NCBI GenBank assembly: GCA_041653015.1
Contig: JBAZGG010000005.1
Location: 19,819 to 83,818 of the forward strand
DNA length: 64,000 nucleotides
From: JBAZGG01 sp041653015
GTDB taxonomy: Bacteria > Bacillota_I > Bacilli_A > RFN20 > CAG-826
Direction of reading: 5' to 3'
Position 1 is the stretch's first letter, and each line of letters begins with the position of its first letter. Positions 54,212 to 63,246 of this stretch are shown here, piece by piece. The notes under the pieces are model-generated. The model worked only from the letters and a program-made list of their open reading frames with translations, did not search any database and was not told the DNA's origin. The translations under genes were made by a program, and so were the position numbers.

Positions 54212-54252
54212 GTTGTCTCTATCTATTTACGTGCGATTAATTACTACTTTGA

Positions 54253-54280
54253 TTGACTCAATATTTTAATAATATAAAAT
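54253..54280 (+). promoter_or_regulatory. Promoter of the feo operon
   Basis: TTGACT (54253-54258), 16-nt spacer, TAAAAT (54275-54280). No convincing Fur or DtxR palindrome was found by eye. Confidence 0.6.
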
Positions 54281-54304
54281 ATAAGCGTAATCGAGTTATT
54301 TATT

Positions 54305-54574
54305 ATGCGAGAGATTGAAAAAAAGTTGAAAGTTGGCGAAGAAGGGCATCTCTATAATTTGAAGCGCGGTCAAAAAGGTATTGTTCTAGCTCTTCATAAT
54401 GATAACGCAGCGCTGCGTCGAAGACTTTTAGATATGGGCATCACTAAAGGTGTGATTATCGAAGTTAAAAAAATTGCTCCATTAGGCGATCCGATCGATA
54501 TAAAACTTCGCGGATATGAACTATGCCTTCGCAAGAATGATATGAAGGGCATCGATATAAAGGTAATCGAATAA
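54305..54574 (+). CDS. feoA: Ferrous iron transport protein A
   Basis: This 89-residue SH3-like protein helps FeoB. Seen: G-Q-K-G-I-V-L-A-L, L-R-R-R-L-L-D-M-G-I-T-K-G (about 43), P-L-G-D-P-I-D-I-K-L-R-G-Y-E-L-C-L-R (about 61). The last base of its stop is the first of the feoB ATG. Confidence 0.92.
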   Translation: MREIEKKLKVGEEGHLYNLKRGQKGIVLALHNDNAALRRRLLDMGITKGVIIEVKKIAPLGDPIDIKLRGYELCLRKNDMKGIDIKVIE

Positions 54575-56625
54575 TGATATCAGCTTTAGTAGGAAATCAA
54601 AATGCTGGGAAGACAACTCTTTTCAACGCTTTGACCGGTTCAAATCAAAAAGTAGGCAACTGGCCAGGAGTGACGATTGAGCGCAAAGAAGGGGTTATCA
54701 AAGGCACTGATCTAGCGATTGTCGATCTCCCAGGCGTGTATTCTCTTTCCCCATATACTGATGAAGAGGAAGTATCGAGAAATTTTATTTTTAACTCCCA
54801 TCCAGATTTAATCATAAACATCGTCGATGCTGCTTCGATTGAGAGATCGCTATATTTAACGACGCAATTGCTCGAGCTCGACAGCGATGTTTTAATCGCT
54901 CTTAATATGTATGACTTGGTAGAGAAATTAGGCGTTCATATCGACATCGATAAATTATCGCAAGCATTAGGTGCGACCATCATTCCTATCTCAGCGAAAG
55001 ATGGTTCTGGCATCAATGATTTGATCAAAGTTATCAAAGATAAAACATATCTGCGAAACAATCACAAAAATATCTATCCTCACGATGTCGAATCATTGAT
55101 TGAGAGAATTGCAGCAGAAAACCAGACTGATCACTCTCGCTTTGCAGCAATAAAAATTATTGAAGAGGATCGCGACTTTAAGATTTTGATGGATGAAGAG
55201 ATTAATAAAGAGCATCAAAATCTTGAGAAAAAGTACGACATGGATGGAGAGCAGCTGATCGCGTCTTTGCGATATGACTACATCGTCGACATCAAGTCGA
55301 AGTGCATCGTTGACGAAAGAATGACGAGTAAAAAAGAATCGATTACCGATAGACTCGATCGCGTTTTCTTGAATAAATGGGCTGCTATTCCGATTTTTAC
55401 CATCATCATGGCGATGGTATATGTCCTTTCGGTGGGATTAATCGGAGGATTGACATCCTCTTTTGTCGATGCTCTGTTCAATGGCTGTGAAACTCTTGAA
55501 CTATCATTTTTTGGTCTTGACTGGACTGTGAATTTGTCCATGGATGGTCTAGGTCCATGGCTCGCTAATAGTCTCGGATCGATCGGTGCTTCAACGTGGG
55601 CTCAATCTCTGTTAGCAAATGGATTATTTGCCGGTGTGGGTGCGGTGTGCACATTTATTCCACAGATAATAATTCTTTTCGTATGCTTATCAATTCTTGA
55701 AACTACTGGTTATATGTCGCGAATCGCGTTTTTCCTCGATCGAGTTTTTCATAAATTTGGGTTGAGCGGAAAATCTCTCATCCCTTTTATTGTCGGTATG
55801 GGGTGCAGCGTCCCAGGCATTATGAGCGCTCGTCCTGTCGAAGATGAAAACGAAAAGAAATCGACAATTATTTTAACACCATTTATTCCTTGTTCGGCAA
55901 AACTACCGATCATTTCCTTATTTGCGGGGTTTTTCTTCGGCTCACTAGCGTGGCTCATCTCCCTTTCCTTTTATTTCTTTGCGATCGTTTTAATTCTTCT
56001 CTTCGGTTTCATCTTTAAAAAGTTTTTATTTAAAGGTGAACACAGCACTTTTATCAGCGAACTCCCCGAATATAAACTCCCTTCAGCGAAATATGTTTCA
56101 CGCGATGTGTGGGATAAGACAATCGCTTTTATCAAACGCGCCGGGACAGTGATTCTTCTCTGCTCGATCGTCGTTTGGTTTCTTTCTTCCTTCACTTGGC
56201 AAATGCAATTCGTCGATGGAGTGAATGTCAATATTTCACAGAGCATGCTCGCTAGCATCGGCAACGTTTTTGGTTGGTTCTTCTACGTCATGCTCGGCGG
56301 TAATTGGTCATGGGCAGCGAGCGTGACCGCTATTCAAGGATTGATCGCAAAGGAGCAAGTCATCTCATCCATGAGCGTCATCGCTGGCGTGAGCGGTGAT
56401 TCGTCTGTCTTCGGCAGCGAACTATTCTCATTCTTCACTCCTTGGAGTGCTTATGCGTTCATCGCTTTTAATCTATTCAGCATACCTTGTATAGGCACGA
56501 TTAGCGCGATGCGAAGTGAACTCGGTTCCACATGGAGAGTGATAAAATCCATGGCATTTGAAATATCGATCGCATGGGTCATCGCGACGATAATAGGCGG
56601 AATTGGATGGCTGGTGAGCATATGA
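54574..56625 (+). CDS. feoB: Ferrous iron transporter B
   Basis: This 683-residue Fe2+ importer has an N-terminal G domain with G-N-Q-N-A-G-K-T-T (G1), W-P-G-V-T-I-E (G2), D-L-P-G-V (G3), N-M-Y-D (G4; usual N-x-x-D) and S-A-K-D-G-S-G (G5). A helical spacer (about 165-255) leads to the membrane part with two gate domains; V-G-M-G-C-S-V-P-G-I-M-S-A-R (about 408) carries the conserved Cys. All parts are present. Overlaps feoA and the following small gene. Confidence 0.95.
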   Translation: MISALVGNQNAGKTTLFNALTGSNQKVGNWPGVTIERKEGVIKGTDLAIVDLPGVYSLSPYTDEEEVSRNFIFNSHPDLIINIVDAASIERSLYLTTQLLELDSDVLIALNMYDLVEKLGVHIDIDKLSQALGATIIPISAKDGSGINDLIKVIKDKTYLRNNHKNIYPHDVESLIERIAAENQTDHSRFAAIKIIEEDRDFKILMDEEINKEHQNLEKKYDMDGEQLIASLRYDYIVDIKSKCIVDERMTSKKESITDRLDRVFLNKWAAIPIFTIIMAMVYVLSVGLIGGLTSSFVDALFNGCETLELSFFGLDWTVNLSMDGLGPWLANSLGSIGASTWAQSLLANGLFAGVGAVCTFIPQIIILFVCLSILETTGYMSRIAFFLDRVFHKFGLSGKSLIPFIVGMGCSVPGIMSARPVEDENEKKSTIILTPFIPCSAKLPIISLFAGFFFGSLAWLISLSFYFFAIVLILLFGFIFKKFLFKGEHSTFISELPEYKLPSAKYVSRDVWDKTIAFIKRAGTVILLCSIVVWFLSSFTWQMQFVDGVNVNISQSMLASIGNVFGWFFYVMLGGNWSWAASVTAIQGLIAKEQVISSMSVIAGVSGDSSVFGSELFSFFTPWSAYAFIAFNLFSIPCIGTISAMRSELGSTWRVIKSMAFEISIAWVIATIIGGIGWLVSI

Positions 56626-56813
56626 TGATTGATTTTATTATCGTCTCAGTCGTTGTCTTGATCGCATTAGCGATTATCTTCTTCACATGGATTTTGCCAA
56701 AACTTCAAGGCAAGAAAAAAACTCATTGTGATAATTGCCCTGTCGGCTATGACAAAAAACTAAAAAGAGATTTAAAAGAATATAAAAAACAAAGAGAAGA
56801 GAATAAAAAATAA
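56622..56813 (+). CDS. FeoB-associated Cys-rich membrane protein
   Basis: This protein of 63 residues has one TM segment (about 4-25) and a cytosolic tail with C-D-N-C-P-V-G-Y-D (about 37) and many Lys residues. It matches the small FeoB-associated (FeoC-like) proteins that end feo operons in Bacillota. The ATG overlaps the feoB stop (ATGA). Confidence 0.85.
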   Translation: MMIDFIIVSVVVLIALAIIFFTWILPKLQGKKKTHCDNCPVGYDKKLKRDLKEYKKQREENKK

Positions 56814-56833
56814 ATTTTTCTAGTTTAGCTAGG

Positions 56834-59134
56834 CTAGGCTATTTGTGCATAGAATTTCGAATTCAAATATGTCGTCGATCTTTCGCTTTCGCGGTCGACG
56901 ATTGCGCCATCATAATAATAGTCGAGAGTGCGCGTGGCAAAATTCATCGTCATAGTGGTGAAATTCGCATTGTGGATGGTAGAGATTGTGCCATTGATAC
57001 CATTCCAATATATTTGAGATGTATAAACTGAAGCGCGAACGATTGCGTTAGTGTATGGATGTTGTTCAGAAACTCTGCTCGATGTTCTATTTCCGCTTGT
57101 AATAGCAGCTGAAACGATGAAATAATCTGGCTTCATCATCGCTAAGAAATTGGCTAAGTTAGATCTAGAAGAACCATGATGATTAGCTTTAACGATGTTA
57201 ATCGTACTTTCACTCCATAGAGAAGTTCCTGAATAATTGCTTATCAAGCCTGTTTCACAACTAGATTCGCAATCTCCACCGAGGAAATATCGATAATTAC
57301 CACATGATAATTCGAAAGCAATAGAACACTTGTTTTCGTCGCTTGGTGCACTTCCGTCGGTGTCGATATAATTGTTGGTGTTTAAGAAAGTTATCGCAAC
57401 TGATGAGGTGATATTAAAGACATTGGGATAGCCAGACGATTCATTATAAATCATTTGATAAATTGGATAGTATGTAGCGCTCGTCCAATTATTTCTGAAA
57501 GCAACATAATTTGTATAATTTGATATGCAGCCGAAATCAACGATATATTTAATCGATGTTACTTCAGAATTAGTTGTGAATCCCGAATAATCCAGCAAGG
57601 CACCTAAATGATCGCTGTGAGGGTGAGTGACGATAAGCATTTCTAAAACGTGATCCTCACATTTGTTTTTAAGCGCCGCCCAAACATTATTTTTGTCGCT
57701 GCTTTCGCCTCCATCGATGAGTATTTCAAAATTGCCATAGTCGATCAGTATCGAATCGCCATATTTTGAGGAGATCATCTCTTGATAATTGACGCTCAAT
57801 TGATCTAGTGTCCCTGGAACATACATCGGACCTAAAACGCTGCCATTTTGTGCCGGATTGTCGATGACTGTGCCCGTGCTCGCCTCTTGATGCTCTGTCA
57901 CGGTGATGGATGCCGTGCCATAGATACCTGACCCATCGTTGGCCGTGGCGGTGATGGTGAAAGTTCCGGTTGTGGATGAGCTGAACACGCCAGCAGAGGT
58001 GATTGTTCCTCCACTTGAGGACCAGACAACAGTCTTATCAGTAGCGTTATTTGGTTGAACACTCGCTGTAAATTGTTGTGTTCCTTCCGTGTCGATTTCG
58101 ATGCTGGAAGGCGATACGCTGATGGAAGAGACTAAGACGATCGGCTCAACGACATGGATGGTCGCAGTGCCATAGACACCTGATCCATCGTTAGCCGTGG
58201 CGGTGATTGTGAAATCGCCTTCGCTAGTCGACGAGAATAAACCAGCAGCAGAGATCGACCCACCAGTGGATGTCCAAGTGATGCTCGAATCGGTGGCGTC
58301 GCTAGGCAAAACGCTAGCAGTAAATTGCTGATCTTCTGTCGTATAGATGCTAGTGTTTGATGGCGAGACATCAATGCTGCTCACGTATTTTATTGGAGAG
58401 GAAGTGTGCTCATTAAAGACTGAAATTGTTGGTGTTCTCAGTTGATAATAATCATAATATGCTGTTTTGTAGCGGGTGACGATACCAGAAAAATCTAGTG
58501 ATGTTCCGATATATTCATCAATCGCAGTCAGAACAGAAGCACGAGTCGTTGTATAAGCGACATAGCCGTATATTGTGCTCTCGCCATAGGTCATCGTTAA
58601 ATTATTTGAACTTCTTGACTCAATCGTTATTCCAGATAGTCCAACATAACGGCCATTATAATCCTCATCAATGAGGTTATATGCGCTCTCTGATAAGTCT
58701 TCTTTGATGATCGGATTGGGGTTAGAAGCAGAATAGAGAGTCACGGTTGGAGAAGTCAATTCATTCGTGCCATTATATATAGTATATGTCCCAGTGACAT
58801 CTACGACATTGCCTAAGGAAAAGGAGCCGAGAGAAGAGACAGAATAAATCATGAGTCCGCGTCCGCGAGATTGAATGAAGAAAGATTTATCTTCAAACGA
58901 AGTGATCGTCCCTCTCGTCGTATAAGCCGTACCTTCAACGCCCTCATCAGCAATGCTCGCGATGCTATCGTATCCAGCAGGAAGAACGCAGGCTGTGTCC
59001 CAATCGTTATCGTCAATACCTTTAACGAGATTTATATTGTTATAATTAATTAATGTCAAAGCTAGTCCAATGACCATGGTTGAAGTAATTGAGGCGATTA
59101 ATGCTTGTTTTTTTACTCTATTAACTGTTCCCAT
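56834..59134 (-). CDS. Secreted ComEC-like metallo-beta-lactamase-fold protein with Big2 domains
   Basis: This 766-residue protein has a signal/anchor segment (about 12-32), an OB-fold-like region (about 55-230), two Big2 Ig-like domains (about 250-335 and 337-415) and a metallo-beta-lactamase domain of ComEC type (about 440-730). Metal motifs: T-H-P-H-S-D-H (about 502-508), G-G-D-C-E (about 605) and N-H-H-G-S-S (about 633). ComEC-type domains act as nucleases or phosphodiesterases. With no ComEC channel part, this is likely a surface nuclease or phosphodiesterase. Converges with the feo operon. Confidence 0.82.
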   Translation of the reverse strand: MGTVNRVKKQALIASITSTMVIGLALTLINYNNINLVKGIDDNDWDTACVLPAGYDSIASIADEGVEGTAYTTRGTITSFEDKSFFIQSRGRGLMIYSVSSLGSFSLGNVVDVTGTYTIYNGTNELTSPTVTLYSASNPNPIIKEDLSESAYNLIDEDYNGRYVGLSGITIESRSSNNLTMTYGESTIYGYVAYTTTRASVLTAIDEYIGTSLDFSGIVTRYKTAYYDYYQLRTPTISVFNEHTSSPIKYVSSIDVSPSNTSIYTTEDQQFTASVLPSDATDSSITWTSTGGSISAAGLFSSTSEGDFTITATANDGSGVYGTATIHVVEPIVLVSSISVSPSSIEIDTEGTQQFTASVQPNNATDKTVVWSSSGGTITSAGVFSSSTTGTFTITATANDGSGIYGTASITVTEHQEASTGTVIDNPAQNGSVLGPMYVPGTLDQLSVNYQEMISSKYGDSILIDYGNFEILIDGGESSDKNNVWAALKNKCEDHVLEMLIVTHPHSDHLGALLDYSGFTTNSEVTSIKYIVDFGCISNYTNYVAFRNNWTSATYYPIYQMIYNESSGYPNVFNITSSVAITFLNTNNYIDTDGSAPSDENKCSIAFELSCGNYRYFLGGDCESSCETGLISNYSGTSLWSESTINIVKANHHGSSRSNLANFLAMMKPDYFIVSAAITSGNRTSSRVSEQHPYTNAIVRASVYTSQIYWNGINGTISTIHNANFTTMTMNFATRTLDYYYDGAIVDRESERSTTYLNSKFYAQIA

Positions 59135-59253
59135 AAAATTTCTTTCTTACAGCATTTTGGTCCATGCACAACAAATATTCTATTACATAAACAATTAAAA
59201 AGGTAAATTTATTTACACGCCATTTCGTTCTATAATAAAAAAGAGGCAAGAGT

Positions 59254-59763
59254 ATGGAATTAAAGGAAACAATCTTCAAGAGAAGAAGCATCCGCAAATA
59301 TCAGGATAAAAATGTTAGCGATCAACTGATCGATGAATTATTAAAAGCAGCGATGGCGGCACCGAGCGCGAGAAATGCTAAACCATGGGCATTTTATGTG
59401 ATTAAAAATGGCGAGATACTCTCTGATATAAAACAGGTGATCACTTCCGCGAATTACAATGCTAAATTAGGCATTTTAGTCGCCGGCGATATGCATAAAG
59501 CTCTTCCAGAACCCTCGAGGGATTACTGGATTGAGGATTGCTCGGCGGCCACTGAAAACCTTTTGTTGAGGGCGACCTCTTTAGGATTGGGAAGCGTGTG
59601 GTGCGGAGTATACCCGTCTATACCGAGAGTAGATGCCATTCTAAAAATTTTACTTTTACCAGATAACATCGTTCCATTCGCTTTTGTTAATATCGGTTAT
59701 CCAGCGGAAGAAAAAGAAGAGAGAACGCAATATGATGCTAACTGTGTTCACGTTGTCGAATAG
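59254..59763 (+). CDS. Nitroreductase family protein
   Basis: This 169-residue FMN-dependent oxidoreductase has R-R-S-I-R-K-Y (about 11-17), A-A-P-S-A-R-N-A-K-P-W (about 37-47) and G-L-G-S-V-W-C-G-V-Y (about 110), the flavin-site elements of the NfsA/FRP group. Substrate unknown. A TATAAT at 59231-59236 and GAGGC precede the ATG. Confidence 0.9.
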   Translation: MELKETIFKRRSIRKYQDKNVSDQLIDELLKAAMAAPSARNAKPWAFYVIKNGEILSDIKQVITSANYNAKLGILVAGDMHKALPEPSRDYWIEDCSAATENLLLRATSLGLGSVWCGVYPSIPRVDAILKILLLPDNIVPFAFVNIGYPAEEKEERTQYDANCVHVVE

Positions 59764-59794
59764 TTAATGAACAAATGAAACTACTGTGTTAAAA

Positions 59795-59823
59795 AAACTC
59801 ATCGCTTGCTGGCGATGAGTTTA
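59795..59823. terminator. Bidirectional terminator
   Basis: An 11-bp stem AAACTCATCGC/GCGATGAGTTT (59795-59805 with 59812-59822) lies between convergent genes. Confidence 0.85.
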
Positions 59824-59827
59824 ATGT

Positions 59828-61510
59828 TTATTGCTTGTTATTCTCTAGCTCTTTGAGAAGAGGTTTGACAAGTCTTTTTATCGTCCCTTTCTTAAATGGA
59901 TTTTTAAGATGGGCCTTTTTGATGAGCTCTTGGAATGGATAGCGTCCGCCTAACTTGCACAATTTGATATATTTTTTCCATGTTTTGTCATGATTGATGA
60001 GATCCTCATTGTGGAACTCAAAAGCGATGACCTGAGCAATCGTGTAATCGATGTAATAGAATGGAACTTCAAAGATGTGACCTTGAAGCATCCAGCGTCC
60101 TCCACGAGACAAAAATCCTGACCCTCTATTCACTTTATAAGGGGTATATTTCTTTTCGATCTCGAGCCATTTTGCCTTTCTTTCGGCTGGCGAGGCATTT
60201 GGATTCTCGTAAACGAAGTGCTGAAATTCATCAACCGTCACACCATAAGGAAGGAAGGTGAGCGCACTCGTCAGATGCGAGTGGCGATATCTCTTGGCAT
60301 TATCAAAGAATTTATCCATAAATGGATAGGCAGAAAACTCCCTGCTCATAGTGTGAATTTCGCAACTCTCTAAGGTTGGAGATTGATATTCGCTTATTTT
60401 CATATTTCGCGATTCATAGGCTTGAAAAGCGTGTCCGAACTCGTGCGTTAAGACATCGACATCCCCAGATGTCCCATTGAAGTTTGAAAAAATAAATGGG
60501 CATTTATAAAGTGGAAAATAAGTTGTATATCCTCCAGATTGCTTACCTTTTTTAGCTTCCAAATCCATGAGATGACTGTCGATCATGAAATTGAAAAAGA
60601 CATCGGTATCTTCACTCATGATGTGATACATTTTCTTTGCTTCGCTGACGAGATAATCCCTACCACCTTTTGGAGTGGGGTTGCCATCTAGGTAATCTAA
60701 AGCCATATCGTAGCAATATGGTTTATCAATGCCGATTCTGATCAGCCTCTCTTTATTAAGTTTTTTCGCTAGAGGGGTGATGATGCGTTTGATCTCATCG
60801 CGATAGATGGCGACATCGGATGAATCGTAATCGAGACGCCCGAGTTTTTTATATCCGAGTTCAACATAATTTTTATATCCGAGCTCTTTGGCCATTTTAT
60901 CTCGCAGGTGGACGAGTTTATCAAATATATCTCCCGCCTTGTCCTCTATGCTGACGAGAAATTTCTCTCGTGCCTCTGTGGATGCTTTTCTCACACCGCG
61001 ATCTTTGCTTTCAGAATATTTACCCAATTGCGGCAAGTTTAAGATTTTACCATCGAAAGGAATCTGCGCGCTGGCGATCAAGGCGTTATATTCATCGACA
61101 AGTTTTGATTCTTCGATAAGATCAGGAATGATTTTTTCATCAAATGTCTTCAAGCTCTCCTCATACATTTTGAACAGATATGATCCGAGCTTATCTTCGA
61201 GATACGGTCGATACTTGCTTTTTAGAAGAGCCTTGATAAACATCAAGCTACTATTTCTAATAATCGGAGATATTTCGTTTAATTTATCGCTTGCCTTTTT
61301 GTATTCTTCATTGTTGGTGTCCAACGTGAAATGCACCGAGATGTTTGTGGCATCGTTTTGATACACCTGACCAATTTTTTCAAATTTCTTAAATGACTTA
61401 AGAGCGCTTTTTTCATCTGGGGCGTTTACCAATTCATCTGTCACCTTGATCAATTTTTTTGTGATTTGTTTAGCGTTTGGAATGCTAAATGGAAATTCTT
61501 CGAATTTCAT
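59828..61510 (-). CDS. M3 family oligoendopeptidase (PepF-like)
   Basis: This 560-residue cytosolic zinc peptidase degrades short peptides. The catalytic H-E-F-G-H-A-F lies at about 347-353 and the third ligand Glu in T-L-E-S-C-E-I-H (about 375). The length fits the M3 family. Shine-Dalgarno AAGGAGA. Monocistronic. Confidence 0.92.
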   Translation of the reverse strand: MKFEEFPFSIPNAKQITKKLIKVTDELVNAPDEKSALKSFKKFEKIGQVYQNDATNISVHFTLDTNNEEYKKASDKLNEISPIIRNSSLMFIKALLKSKYRPYLEDKLGSYLFKMYEESLKTFDEKIIPDLIEESKLVDEYNALIASAQIPFDGKILNLPQLGKYSESKDRGVRKASTEAREKFLVSIEDKAGDIFDKLVHLRDKMAKELGYKNYVELGYKKLGRLDYDSSDVAIYRDEIKRIITPLAKKLNKERLIRIGIDKPYCYDMALDYLDGNPTPKGGRDYLVSEAKKMYHIMSEDTDVFFNFMIDSHLMDLEAKKGKQSGGYTTYFPLYKCPFIFSNFNGTSGDVDVLTHEFGHAFQAYESRNMKISEYQSPTLESCEIHTMSREFSAYPFMDKFFDNAKRYRHSHLTSALTFLPYGVTVDEFQHFVYENPNASPAERKAKWLEIEKKYTPYKVNRGSGFLSRGGRWMLQGHIFEVPFYYIDYTIAQVIAFEFHNEDLINHDKTWKKYIKLCKLGGRYPFQELIKKAHLKNPFKKGTIKRLVKPLLKELENNKQ

Positions 61511-61656
61511 AGATGTTCTCCTTGTTATGAATATTAAAAACTATGCTAATATCCTATCACAAAATAAATATTATGATGAGAAAAACAATGAAATGTATTT
61601 TTTGTTGTATACTTTTTGAATCGCTTTATTATAATGATATCAAGAGGTATTCACAC

Positions 61657-62043
61657 ATGGATGAAAAATTGAGAAAACAATATCGAGACGAGATTGAGTC
61701 TTATAAGATGAAACAGCGTTTATTTTTTAAGATTGCTTTGCCTTGCGTAATCGCTGGAGGCTGCAGCATGATTTTTGGATGGGCAGTTTATGGCATCGAT
61801 GTCTTTGTCGCGGCATTTCAAGCATCTTCTGGCCTTTCTTATATATCTTTTAAATGGGTTGCTGATCTTCTCACCAGTTTAGGCTCGACTTCTTTGGGAT
61901 TAGGTATTCTTCTCTTTATTTTGCGCGCCACGGTGTGGGGAACAAAGATTCGCAATCGCGAGAGCGCGTTAGCAAAAGATGGCGTCAATGACAAAGTTGT
62001 TGATGTTACTCCTGAAGAGAAAAAAGACGATCAAGTTAAATAA
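61657..62043 (+). CDS. Two-TM protein, unknown
   Basis: This protein of 128 residues has a basic N-terminus, TM segments at about 22-44 and 68-92, and a charged C-terminal tail. The start at 61657 (AAGAGGT upstream) is better than an earlier one, which would add a Cys-rich stretch without a ribosome site. No family recognised. Confidence 0.6.
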   Translation: MDEKLRKQYRDEIESYKMKQRLFFKIALPCVIAGGCSMIFGWAVYGIDVFVAAFQASSGLSYISFKWVADLLTSLGSTSLGLGILLFILRATVWGTKIRNRESALAKDGVNDKVVDVTPEEKKDDQVK

Positions 62044-62060
62044 GTACTGTCGATTAAATT

Positions 62061-62083
62061 AAGACCCTCATAAGGTCTTTTTT
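62061..62083 (+). terminator. Rho-independent terminator
   Basis: A 6-bp stem AAGACC/GGTCTT (62061-62066 with 62074-62079) is followed by TTTT. Confidence 0.78.
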
Positions 62084-62177
62084 CTATATTTATGCAATAA
62101 TATACACGTGCAATTATCAATTGCGTGATTATTAACTTTTCACAAAATACAATTAGGGCTAAGAAAGGAAGTAAACG

Positions 62178-62630
62178 ATGATCGATTTTGTTCAAGTTGG
62201 CATTAAGATTCAATCATTGAGACAAGCATCCTCGATGAGCCAAGACAGTCTCGCTGAACGCTTATATGTCACTAGACAAGCACTATCGAGATGGGAAACT
62301 GGAGTCAGCGCCCCATCGATCGATACGATTATCGAACTCGGAACTATTTTCAATGTCCCTTTTGAAGAGATTCTTTGTTTGGGTGAAGAGATGAAGGTCG
62401 ACAGAGATGATATCTTCCGTGGACATACACGCGATTACATCATGAGGAAAATTTTATCTGGCGAATTAGAAATAGATGTAACAAACGAAATCAATCGTTT
62501 TACTATCGAAGAAAGAATTCTCATTCTAAAACACATCAAAGATGGCAAAATTGAATGCGATATCAGGGAATTGTGTCCGTATTTAACGGCCGCTGAGCAA
62601 AGAATGCTCGGATTTAAAGGAGGAATTTGA
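62178..62630 (+). CDS. XRE-type regulator with C-terminal helical repeats
   Basis: This 150-residue protein has an N-terminal helix-turn-helix (about 8-62: L-R-Q-A-S-S-M-S-Q-D-S-L-A-E-R-L-Y-V-T-R-Q-A-L-S-R-W-E-T-G). The C-terminal part (about 80-148) has helices of the form E-R-I-L-I-L-K-H-I-K-D-G-K and C-P-Y-L-T-A-A-E-Q-R-M-L, the same kind of unit that makes up the next protein. Strong Shine-Dalgarno (AAGGAAG). The next gene starts 2 nt after its stop, so they form a pair. Confidence 0.85.
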   Translation: MIDFVQVGIKIQSLRQASSMSQDSLAERLYVTRQALSRWETGVSAPSIDTIIELGTIFNVPFEEILCLGEEMKVDRDDIFRGHTRDYIMRKILSGELEIDVTNEINRFTIEERILILKHIKDGKIECDIRELCPYLTAAEQRMLGFKGGI

Positions 62631-62632
62631 AT

Positions 62633-63136
62633 ATGCGATTAAAAAAAGTGATCATCGATGGAAAGGAGTATTTTGTTCGCGTCGACAAAGATGAATGTGA
62701 AAAAGATGCTACTTACTGCAATGCATCATCTGATGAATGCGATGAGGGAGAAATTAAAAGCAAACGAGTGTGTCGCATCATGCGCATGCTACCATTTCTC
62801 GATGATGAGGAAGTAGCGATGCTCGCTAAAAAGATAATTGAAGGAGATCCTGACTACGAAGGAATTAAACTCGCTGCCATCTTCCCATTCATGGATGATG
62901 ATGATTGCGATGAAATATTTACCGATTTGTTAAATGGCAACAGTCAACTCAAACCATCGACCATCTACTCTTTAATTCCTTTTGTGAGCGAAGATGCTCT
63001 GTCCTCACTCGTCGATCAATATATCAAAGGTAAATATCAAAATGTTGATATTGATAAGATATATCCATTTCTTGATGATGACGATATCAAGAGATTGTTT
63101 CGTTATGAATTGTCAAGAAAAGATGCTGAACAATAA
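62633..63136 (+). CDS. Protein of four acidic helical repeats, partner of XRE regulator
   Basis: This protein of 167 residues has a short N-terminal segment with four Cys (about 20-50) and then four units of about 33 residues beginning L-P-F-L-D-D-E-E, F-P-F-M-D-D-D-D, I-P-F-V-S-E-D-A and Y-P-F-L-D-D-D-D, each followed by an amphipathic helix ending near I-x-x-G. No enzyme motif. It may be a co-regulator or sensor binding the XRE protein through shared repeats. Start at 62633 after AAAGGAGGA. Confidence 0.7.
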   Translation: MRLKKVIIDGKEYFVRVDKDECEKDATYCNASSDECDEGEIKSKRVCRIMRMLPFLDDEEVAMLAKKIIEGDPDYEGIKLAAIFPFMDDDDCDEIFTDLLNGNSQLKPSTIYSLIPFVSEDALSSLVDQYIKGKYQNVDIDKIYPFLDDDDIKRLFRYELSRKDAEQ

Positions 63137-63152
63137 TATTATCTAAAAACTA

Positions 63153-63196
63153 AACCATTACGGCATAGCAATTTTCGCTATCCTTAATGGTTTTTC
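63153..63196 (+). terminator. Terminator
   Basis: AACCATTA-CGG-CATAGC pairs with GCTAT-CC-TTAATGGTT (63153-63170 with 63177-63192) and is followed by TTTTTC. Confidence 0.8.
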
Positions 63197-63246
63197 TATG
63201 CCACGATTGGCGATTTTGTGTTAAAATATTTGCAAGGTAAAAAAAC

